Shown here one piece after another: positions 49,955 through 56,257 of a stretch of 56,257 nucleotides of DNA; positions within the stretch are counted from its first letter, which is position 1; each line of letters starts with the position of its first letter. Made by a program: the position numbers and the translations under genes. The stretch is taken from the NCBI GenBank assembly GCA_031180665.1, contig JAPSLP010000034.1, forward strand, positions 1 through 56,257. Direction: 5' to 3'. Source of the stretch: Cupriavidus sp. (lineage in GTDB: Bacteria; Pseudomonadota; Gammaproteobacteria; Burkholderiales; Burkholderiaceae). The notes under the pieces are model-generated. The model was not told the origin of the DNA and searched no databases. It saw only the letters and a program-made list of their open reading frames with translations.

Positions 49955-51358
49955 ATGCTGGACAATCTCACTCAACGCCTGGCGCGGGTCGTCAAGACCA
50001 TGCGCGGCGAGGCACGCCTGACCGAAGCCAATACCGCCGAGATGTTGCGGGAGGTTCGGCTGGCCATGCTGGAGGCCGACGTCGCGCTGCCAGTGGTGCG
50101 CGAGTTCGTCGCCCGCGTCAAGGAAAAGGCGCTGGGCGAGGAAGTGGTCGGCAGCCTCACGCCGGGCCAGGCCCTGGTCGGCGTGGTGCAGCGCGAACTG
50201 ACCGCGGTGATCGGCGGCGAGGAGGCCGTCTCGGCCGACGGCGCGCCCGGCAAGGCAGCCGAGCTGAACCTGGCCGTGCAGCCGCCGGCGATCATCCTGA
50301 TGGCCGGCCTGCAGGGCGCGGGCAAGACCACCACGGTCGGCAAGCTGGCCAAGTGGCTGAAAGAAAACAAGAAGAAGAAAGTGCTGACGGTCTCGTGCGA
50401 CGTCTACCGCCCTGCCGCAATCGCGCAGCTCAAGACCGTGTCGGAGCAGGTCAGCGCGGACTTCTTCCCCTCGCAGCCGGACCAGAAGCCGGTCGACATC
50501 GCGCGCGCGGCGCTCGATTGGGCCCGCAAGCACTATCACGATGTGCTGATCGTCGACACGGCGGGCCGCCTGGGCATCGACGAGGCGATGATGCAGGAGA
50601 TCGCCGCGCTGCACGCCGCGCTCAAGCCGGCGGAAACGCTGTTCGTGGTCGACGCGATGCTGGGTCAGGACGCGGTCAACACGGCCAAGGCCTTCAACGA
50701 CACGCTGCCGCTGACCGGCGTGGTGCTGACCAAGCTCGACGGCGATGCGCGCGGCGGCGCGGCGCTGTCGGTGCGGCACGTGACCGGCCGTCCGATCAAG
50801 TTCGTCGGCGTCGGCGAGAAGCTCGACGGCCTCGAAGCCTTCTACCCCGACCGCATGGCCCAGCGCATTCTGGGCATGGGCGACATCCTCGCGCTGGTCG
50901 AGGAGGCGCAGCGCGGCGTCGACATGGAAGCGGCCGAGAAGCTGGCCAAGAAGATCAAGAAGACCGGGGGCTTCGACCTCGAGGACTTCAAGGCCCAGAT
51001 CGGCCAGATGAAGAAGATGGGAGGCCTGGGCAGTCTGGTCGACAAGCTGCCGGCGCAGTTCGCCCAGCAGGCCCAGGGCGCCAATATGGACCAGGCCGAG
51101 AAGCAGGTGCGCCGCATGGAAGGCATCATCAACAGCATGACGCCGGCCGAGCGCGCCAAGCCGGAGCTGATCAAGGCCAGCCGCAAGCGCCGCATTGCCG
51201 CGGGTGCCGGCGTGCCGGTGCAGGAAGTCAACCGCCTGCTGAACCAGTTCGATCAGATGCAGAGCATGATGAAGAAGCTCAAGGGCGGCGGCATGGCCAA
51301 GATGATGCGCTCGATGGGCGCAATGAAGGGCGGCATGAAGGGCCTGTTCAATCGCTGA
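49955..51358 (+). CDS. ffh: Signal recognition particle protein Ffh
   Basis: This 467-residue GTPase binds 4.5S RNA and signal sequences for co-translational membrane targeting. The N domain begins MLDNLTQRLARVVKTMRGEARLTE. G-domain motifs are LMAGLQGAGKTTTVGKLAKWL, SCDVYRPAA, VDTAGRLGIDEAMMQEI and VVLTKLDGDARGGAALSV. The Met-rich M domain ends QMQSMMKKLKGGGMAKMM. I chose the ATG at 49955; the long frame before it is noncoding leader. The 235-bp region to the divergent ypjD gene must hold both promoters, which I cannot place with confidence. Confidence 0.97.
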   Translation: MLDNLTQRLARVVKTMRGEARLTEANTAEMLREVRLAMLEADVALPVVREFVARVKEKALGEEVVGSLTPGQALVGVVQRELTAVIGGEEAVSADGAPGKAAELNLAVQPPAIILMAGLQGAGKTTTVGKLAKWLKENKKKKVLTVSCDVYRPAAIAQLKTVSEQVSADFFPSQPDQKPVDIARAALDWARKHYHDVLIVDTAGRLGIDEAMMQEIAALHAALKPAETLFVVDAMLGQDAVNTAKAFNDTLPLTGVVLTKLDGDARGGAALSVRHVTGRPIKFVGVGEKLDGLEAFYPDRMAQRILGMGDILALVEEAQRGVDMEAAEKLAKKIKKTGGFDLEDFKAQIGQMKKMGGLGSLVDKLPAQFAQQAQGANMDQAEKQVRRMEGIINSMTPAERAKPELIKASRKRRIAAGAGVPVQEVNRLLNQFDQMQSMMKKLKGGGMAKMMRSMGAMKGGMKGLFNR

Positions 51359-51507
51359 TCCTCGGCCGATCGAAGGCTGATCGCGCCACAGGCTGCGCCA
51401 CCGACCGCATCAATTACCGCACCAACAATCGCACCACCGACGGCGGCACCCTGGCTCCCTGGCCGGCTGCCGCCGCAGAGAACACCGCCAGATCAGGACC
51501 GAACATC

Positions 51508-52053
51508 ATGATGACTGCCGAACAAGCCCGCGAACTGTGGGCCAACTCCGAGGAAATCGTCAGCGCGCAGGCCGTGCAGCAATCGCTGGACCGGATGGCG
51601 CGCGAGATCACCGACAAGATGGGAGACCGCTTCCCGCTGGTGCTGTCGGTGATGGGCGGCGCCGTGGTCTTCACCGGCATGCTGCTGCCCAAGCTCGAGT
51701 TCCCGCTGGAGTTCGACTACATCCACCTGTCCCGCTACAACAACAAGACGGTCGGCGGCGAGATGCAGTGGCGCGTGGCACCGCGCGAGTCGGTCAAGGA
51801 CCGCACCGTCCTGGTGCTCGACGACATTCTCGACGAGGGCGAGACCATGGCGGCCATCCGCCAGCGCATCATGGACATGGGCGCGCACGAGTTCTACGCC
51901 GCGGTGCTGTGCGAGAAGACGCTGGCCAAGGCCAAGCCGATGCATCCGGACTTCTGCGGCTTCACGGTGCCGGACCGCTATGTATTCGGCTGCGGCATGG
52001 ACGCCAAGGGCTACTGGCGCAACCTCGGCACCATCCGCGCGCTGAAGGACTGA
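51508..52053 (+). CDS. hpt: Hypoxanthine-guanine phosphoribosyltransferase
   Basis: This 181-residue salvage enzyme transfers hypoxanthine or guanine to PRPP. The PRPP-binding motif VLVLDDILDEGETM is at about residues 109-122. GGAVVFTGMLLPKLEFPLEFDYI and YVFGCGMDAKGYWRNL are typical of this subgroup. ATGATG at the start offers two adjacent start codons. It is 149 nt downstream of ffh; the gap shows no strong terminator, so read-through is possible. Confidence 0.92.
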   Translation: MMTAEQARELWANSEEIVSAQAVQQSLDRMAREITDKMGDRFPLVLSVMGGAVVFTGMLLPKLEFPLEFDYIHLSRYNNKTVGGEMQWRVAPRESVKDRTVLVLDDILDEGETMAAIRQRIMDMGAHEFYAAVLCEKTLAKAKPMHPDFCGFTVPDRYVFGCGMDAKGYWRNLGTIRALKD

Positions 52054-52080
52054 GCCGCTACCGGGCCCGCCGGACGCGCC

Positions 52081-52701
52081 TCAGTGTCCGGCCGCCAGGA
52101 TCGGCCACAGCGAGCCGAGCAGCAGCAGCGCCATCGTCACGTTGAACACGCGCAGCACGCGCGGCCGCGCCAGCCACCGGCGCAGCGAGGCGCCGAATAC
52201 CGCCCACACCGCCACGCTCGGCAGATTGATGATCGCCGACAGGCCGGCCAGCAGCAGCACGTTGAGCCAGACATTGGGGTGCAGCACATAGGCGCTGCAC
52301 GCGCCCACCGCCATCACCCACGCCTTCGGATTGACCCACTGGAATGCGGCCGCCTGCAGGAAGCCCATCGGCTTTGCCACCTGGCGGTCCTGCACGCCGC
52401 CGGCGGTGGCCAGCTTGTAGGCCAGATAGACCAGATACGCGGTCGCAGCCACGCGCAGCAGCGGCCAGGTCCACGGCAGCGCGGTAAACAGCGAGCCCAG
52501 CCCGAGGCCGATCAGCGCGATCATCAGCGCGAAGCCGCTGCTGATGCCGAGCAGATGGGGAATGGTGCGGGCGAAACCGAAATTGACGCCGGACGCCAGC
52601 ACCATCGTGTTGTTCGGTCCCGGCGTGATCGACGAGACCAGCACGAAGCCGCTGAACGCGGCAAACACGGCAGAGCCTGCCGCCAGTTCGGACAGCGCCA
52701 T
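52081..52701 (-). CDS. LysE-family amino acid exporter
   Basis: This 206-residue inner-membrane protein has about six predicted helices. LysE/RhtB features are SSITPGPNNTMVLASGVNFG in the first loop, FGFARTIPHLLGISSGFALM, and AFQWVNPKAWVMAVGA. Members export amino acids or homoserine lactone-type compounds, and the substrate here is unknown. It is convergent with hpt (28 nt between stops). Confidence 0.92.
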   Translation of the reverse strand: MALSELAAGSAVFAAFSGFVLVSSITPGPNNTMVLASGVNFGFARTIPHLLGISSGFALMIALIGLGLGSLFTALPWTWPLLRVAATAYLVYLAYKLATAGGVQDRQVAKPMGFLQAAAFQWVNPKAWVMAVGACSAYVLHPNVWLNVLLLAGLSAIINLPSVAVWAVFGASLRRWLARPRVLRVFNVTMALLLLGSLWPILAAGH

Positions 52702-52871
52702 GGCGACTCCTTCTATGGATACAGGGGAAACGGCAGTCTAGCGTGGCAGGCCTATACAGTACCGGTACAGATCGACCGGTAAAGTCCGGCACAGTGCAGC
52801 TTTGCCGGTTCAGCACAGCTGGCCGGCGGCGGATCCCCGAAACGGGCCAGGCGGCCCGGTCCGGCGTTCGC

Positions 52872-53822
52872 TCAGCCGTCGCCGCGATACGGCGCTTCGC
52901 GAAGCCACTTGGTGGCGATCCACTTCTCGCCCTGCCCGACCGGCAGCCCGGCGTGCAGCGTGCGCTCGTCGAGCGCGCCGTCCTCGCCGAGATAGGCGAA
53001 AAACACTGCATTGCCCTGGACCGGATTGACACGCAAACCCAGCTTCGGAAAGGCGGTCGCGCCGCCGGCGGGGACGTCGTTCAGGTAGATCACCAGCGTC
53101 GCCATGCGCTGTCCGCCGACGCGCAGCTGGCGCGCCTCGCCGCGGCGCTGCGGATTGAAGAAGTCGTAGTGCGGCTGGTATTCGGCGCCGGGCTTGTAGT
53201 TCAGGATCTGCAGCCCTTCGCCCTGCTCCACCGGGACGCCGGTGACCGCGGCGATGCGCGCCTCCAGCCTCTCGATCAGCGGATGCTCGCCGACCTGGAA
53301 CATGGCGCCCATGCTGGTGCGCGCATCGATCAGGTTCTCGTCGCCGGTATCGGGATTGACCACCGGCGAACGCGCCAGCCGGCCGCGGGACAGCGCGATC
53401 AACGCCTCGCATTCGTCGGGCATCAGCAGCCGCTGGAACAGCGCGATGCGGGGCGATTCCATGGCAAACAGCACCGGTATGTCGCGGCCGTCGCCGGCCG
53501 GCAGCGCATTGGGGGCGACGATGGCCGGGGTCGCGGTTCCCTGCGAGGTGCTCGTCGTCGCCTCCGTAGCGGTCCCGGCCTTCGCGGTCCGCGACCGCGA
53601 TGGCGAATGTCCAGACCGCGCGCCGCCCGCCCCGGATGCGGCGAGCGCGGCCTGCACCGTGGCCCGCGCGAAGCCCGCATCGTAGCCGGACTGGCACATC
53701 GACCGCACCAGCGCTTCGGCACCGAATCCTTGCGCGATATGCCGGGACAGCCAGCGTTCGAGTTCGGGCGACGAGGTGGCGTAGCCGGTCTTGCCGGCCG
53801 CCGGATGCGAGCGGAAGGTCAT
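52872..53822 (-). CDS. 2-oxoglutarate/iron prolyl 4-hydroxylase-like dioxygenase
   Basis: This 316-residue protein has an N-terminal charged and low-complexity region (about residues 1-110) and a C-terminal prolyl 4-hydroxylase (double-stranded beta-helix) domain. Candidate iron ligands are the His and Asp of YQPHYDFF and the distal His in RTLHAGLP; the 2-oxoglutarate Lys would be in GEKWIATKWL. FARSPVV-like sequence and LNDVPAGGATAFP support the assignment. Bacterial members hydroxylate Pro in proteins such as EF-Tu or act on small molecules; the target is unknown. Its ATG overlaps the lytic transglycosylase stop (ATGA). Confidence 0.88.
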   Translation of the reverse strand: MTFRSHPAAGKTGYATSSPELERWLSRHIAQGFGAEALVRSMCQSGYDAGFARATVQAALAASGAGGARSGHSPSRSRTAKAGTATEATTSTSQGTATPAIVAPNALPAGDGRDIPVLFAMESPRIALFQRLLMPDECEALIALSRGRLARSPVVNPDTGDENLIDARTSMGAMFQVGEHPLIERLEARIAAVTGVPVEQGEGLQILNYKPGAEYQPHYDFFNPQRRGEARQLRVGGQRMATLVIYLNDVPAGGATAFPKLGLRVNPVQGNAVFFAYLGEDGALDERTLHAGLPVGQGEKWIATKWLREAPYRGDG

Positions 53823-54649
53823 GACGGATCGGACAGGCGGTTGGGTGGGGACGATGCCGGGGCGCCGAAGGATCGGGATGGCGCCGGCAGCAGGCGGGCA
53901 GCGGCATCGCCGGCACGAGCCGGGCCGATGGCGGCGGCCGCCAGCGCGCCATTGGGTTCGGCGGCGCTCGCCACCGTGGCCGCGGCCTCGGCCTGCTGCC
54001 AGCGCTTCCAGGCTGCCAGCACCGCGTTCGGATAGTCGGCGCGGCCACGGCTGCCGTTGTAGCGGCCCAGCGCGAGGAACAGGTCGCCGGACTCGCGGTC
54101 CAGGTAGTGGCGCAGGATGGTGCAGCCAAAGCGCAGATTGCTCTGCAGATGGAACAGCTTGCGCGCGTCGCCATCGCCAATGGTGCGCGCCCAGAACGGC
54201 ATCACCTGCATCAGCCCGCGCGCGCCCGCCGTGCTGATCGCGTACTTGCGGAAGTTGCTCTCGACCTGGATCAGCCCCAGCACCAGCGCCGGTTCCAGTC
54301 CGGCACGCTTGGCCTCGTAGTAGACGGTCTCGACCAGCTCGGTGCGGATCAGCGGCTCGGGGATGCGCCGCTCGAGGCGGCGCGACATCTCGGCCACCCA
54401 GCGCAGATAGGCGTCGCGCTCGCCGGCGGAGACGAACACCGGCCGGGACGGACGCGCATCCGCGATCGCCGCGGCCAACGCGCCGCGCACGGCGTCGGCC
54501 AGTTGCTCTTCCCGCTGGGCACCGGCGTGCGCCGGCGGCGAGGCCAGCAGCAGCGCCAGCGCGGACAGCAGCGCCGCCGCCAGCATCGCCAGCCCCGAGG
54601 CGGGGCCGGGAAAACGCGCCGCGATGGCGGCGCATCGCGGCGGTAGCAT
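53819..54649 (-). CDS. Lytic transglycosylase (SLT domain)
   Basis: This 276-residue protein has an N-terminal export signal (LAMLAAALLSALALLLASPPAHA) and an SLT goose-type lysozyme domain. The motif LIQVESNFRKYAISTAGARGLMQVMP holds the catalytic Glu in the VES motif. FGCTILRHYLDRESGDLFLALGRYNG follows. It cleaves peptidoglycan with 1,6-anhydro bond formation in the periplasm. The Ala/Pro-rich tail is probably unstructured. It begins 4 nt after the proS stop and overlaps the hydroxylase gene, so the three form a tight unit. I chose the ATG at 54649 near the signal peptide. Confidence 0.92.
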   Translation of the reverse strand: MLPPRCAAIAARFPGPASGLAMLAAALLSALALLLASPPAHAGAQREEQLADAVRGALAAAIADARPSRPVFVSAGERDAYLRWVAEMSRRLERRIPEPLIRTELVETVYYEAKRAGLEPALVLGLIQVESNFRKYAISTAGARGLMQVMPFWARTIGDGDARKLFHLQSNLRFGCTILRHYLDRESGDLFLALGRYNGSRGRADYPNAVLAAWKRWQQAEAAATVASAAEPNGALAAAAIGPARAGDAAARLLPAPSRSFGAPASSPPNRLSDPS

Positions 54650-54653
54650 GGGC

Positions 54654-56257
54654 TCAGTCGGCCAGCAGCTTGCGGACATGCCCGACGATGTCGGCCACCG
54701 CCACGCGGCTCGCCTCGGCGTCGCGCCGGCCCTGGTACTCGACCTGGCCTTCCTTCAGGCCACGGTCGCCCACCACCACGCGGTGCGGCACGCCGACCAG
54801 CTCCCAGTCGGCGAACATCACGCCGGGGCGCTCGCCACGGTCGTCCAGGATCGCGTCGACGCCGGCCGCCAGCAGCTCGGCATGGATGCGATCGGCCTCG
54901 GCCTTGACCGCTTCCGAACGGTCGTAGCCGACCGGGCACACCACCACCTCGAACGGCGCGATCGCGGCCGGCCAGATGATGCCGCGCTCGTCGAAGTTCT
55001 GCTCGATGGCCGCGCCCACGATGCGGGTCACGCCGATGCCGTAGCAGCCCATCTGCATCGGCTGGGTCTTGCCGTTTTCGTCCAGGAAGGTCGCATTCAT
55101 CGCCGCCGAGTAGCGCGTGCCAAGCATGAACACGTGGCCGACCTCGATGCCGCGGCAGATCGCCAGCCGGCCCTTGCCGTCGGGCGAGGCATCGCCCTCG
55201 ACCACGTTGCGCAGGTCCGCCACGAGCGGCTCGGGCAGGTCGCGGCCCCAGTTGACGCCGGTCAGGTGATAGTCGCGCTCGTTGGCGCCGCAGACGAAGT
55301 CGCTCATGTTGGCAACGGTGCGGTCGGCCACCACGCGGATCGGCGCCTTCGCCCCGATTGGGCCCAGATAGCCGGGCGGCGTGCCGAAGGTAGCGACGAT
55401 CTCCGCCTCGGTGGCGAAGCGGAATTCGGCCAGGCCCGGCACCTTGGAAGCCTTGATCTCGTTCAGGTCGTGGTCGCCGCGCAGCAGCAGCAGCCAGATC
55501 TGCGCGGGCTCTCCTTGCGGGCCCTCGGTCGCCAGCACGATCGACTTGACGGTGCGCTCCAGCGGGATGCCCAGCAGCTCGGCGACGTCCTCGCACTTGG
55601 CCTTGCCCGGCGTGGGCGTGCGCGTCAGCGCCTCGCGCGCCGGCGCACGCTCGGCCAGCAGCGGCAGCGCCTCGGCGGCCTCCATATTGGCGGCGTAGTC
55701 CGACTCGGGGCAGTAGACGATGGCATCCTCGCCGGTGTCGGCGATCACGTGGAATTCGTGCGAGCCCGAGCCGCCGATCGCGCCGTTGTCGGCCGCCACC
55801 GCGCGGAATTCCAGGCCGAAGCGCTTGAAGATGCGGATATAGGCGTCGTACATCTGGCGGTACGAGACCTTCATCCCTTCCTCGTCGCGATCGAAGGAAT
55901 AGGCGTCCTTCATCGTGAATTCGCGCCCGCGCATGATGCCGAAGCGCGGCCGGCGCTCGTCGCGGAACTTGGTCTGGATCTGGTACAGGTTCAGCGGCAG
56001 CTGCTTGTAGCTGCGGATCTCGGTGCGGACGATGTCGGTGACGACCTCCTCCGAGGTCGGCTGCAGCACGAAGTCGCGCTCATGGCGGTCCTTCAGGCGC
56101 AGCAGCTCCGGGCCCATCTTGTCCCAGCGCCCGGTCTCCTGCCACAGCTCGGCCGGCTGCACGAACGGCATCAGCAGTTCGACGGCGCCGGCGCGGTTCA
56201 TCTCCTCACGGACGATCTGCTCGATCTTGCGGATCACGCGCAGGCCGGTTGGCATAT
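54654..56257 (-). CDS. proS: Prolyl-tRNA synthetase, N-terminus beyond the window
   Basis: About 534 residues of bacterial-type ProS are visible; the 5' end (about 43 codons, judged from family length) lies past the right edge. The class II catalytic motifs are FVLQPTSEEVVTDIVRTEI, the TKFRDERRPRFGIMRGREF segment, and DAYSFDRDEEGM. The editing insertion (INS domain, about residues 185-350 of the fragment) is present, with SIVLATEG and ICRGIEVGHVF. The C-terminal anticodon domain ends in VADIVGHVRKLLAD. It is directly followed by the lytic transglycosylase gene. Confidence 0.96.
   Translation of the reverse strand, partial: MPTGLRVIRKIEQIVREEMNRAGAVELLMPFVQPAELWQETGRWDKMGPELLRLKDRHERDFVLQPTSEEVVTDIVRTEIRSYKQLPLNLYQIQTKFRDERRPRFGIMRGREFTMKDAYSFDRDEEGMKVSYRQMYDAYIRIFKRFGLEFRAVAADNGAIGGSGSHEFHVIADTGEDAIVYCPESDYAANMEAAEALPLLAERAPAREALTRTPTPGKAKCEDVAELLGIPLERTVKSIVLATEGPQGEPAQIWLLLLRGDHDLNEIKASKVPGLAEFRFATEAEIVATFGTPPGYLGPIGAKAPIRVVADRTVANMSDFVCGANERDYHLTGVNWGRDLPEPLVADLRNVVEGDASPDGKGRLAICRGIEVGHVFMLGTRYSAAMNATFLDENGKTQPMQMGCYGIGVTRIVGAAIEQNFDERGIIWPAAIAPFEVVVCPVGYDRSEAVKAEADRIHAELLAAGVDAILDDRGERPGVMFADWELVGVPHRVVVGDRGLKEGQVEYQGRRDAEASRVAVADIVGHVRKLLAD

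Overview
The window is GC-rich chromosomal DNA, densely coded on both strands, with GC-ending codons. Gene content and order point to a betaproteobacterium of the Burkholderiaceae, close to Cupriavidus/Ralstonia. Indicators are the aroQ-accB-accC-prmA-DUF3426 run, rnb/TonB-like/aroE/mtgA, a PAKKA-repeat H1-like protein, class Ia nrdA/nrdB under NrdR-type boxes, and ampD/PP0621/ypjD divergent from ffh. This placement is inferred from remembered family features, not from a search. I see no insertion sequence, prophage, CRISPR array, rRNA or tRNA.

Layout. 0-0.6 kb: a secreted barnase/RNase Sa-type ribonuclease overlapping an unidentified gene cut by the window edge. 0.8-7.8 kb: maeB (malic enzyme), divergent from thiL, pgpA and pncC; then pyrF and an EamA transporter. 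A perfect 10-bp-arm palindrome sits inside the maeB promoter. 7.8-9.2 kb: corA, preceded by a promoter, a three-hairpin RNA and a terminator that look like an unrecognised small RNA or corA leader. 9.3-18 kb, minus strand: mtgA, aroE, a TonB-like protein, an RNase II-type exonuclease, a FabG-like reductase, ubiC, a YqiA-type esterase and mpl. 18-26.4 kb, plus strand: a nucleotidyltransferase-like protein, a TlpA-like thioredoxin, aroQ, accB, accC, prmA, a DUF3426 protein lacking its usual zinc ribbon, tpx, a PfkB kinase and a glycine-zipper lipoprotein.

26.4-34 kb is the least ordinary part. The H1-like gene carries 78-bp in-frame repeats and has a strong promoter about 540 nt upstream. About 0.8 kb of noncoding DNA rich in CATCG/CGATG/TCGA words follows. 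A possible catabolic module then begins: an MHS-type transporter with an overlapping 10-codon upstream ORF, a metal-dependent amidohydrolase, a LysR regulator and an aldo/keto reductase. 33.3-37.7 kb: an Lrp/AsnC regulator divergent from a fused indolepyruvate ferredoxin oxidoreductase, with a palindrome between them and a 24-bp tandem repeat running into the oxidoreductase ribosome-binding region. 37.8-42.6 kb: two lipoproteins, rdgC, a pentapeptide-repeat protein flanked on both sides by 8-bp repeats, and a DUF445 protein.

42.8-47.7 kb: nrdA and nrdB with a 47-residue protein gene and hairpins between them, driven from a promoter overlapped by two NrdR-like boxes 31 bp apart. 47.8-56.3 kb: ampD, PP0621-like, ypjD, ffh, hpt, a LysE exporter, a 2-oxoglutarate/iron prolyl hydroxylase, a lytic transglycosylase and proS (cut by the right edge).

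Most of the window is core metabolism. I did not find a complete new multi-gene defence or secretion system. The best candidates for undescribed biology are the RNA before corA, the maeB/thiL palindrome, the region around the H1-like gene, and the ribonuclease partner at the left edge.
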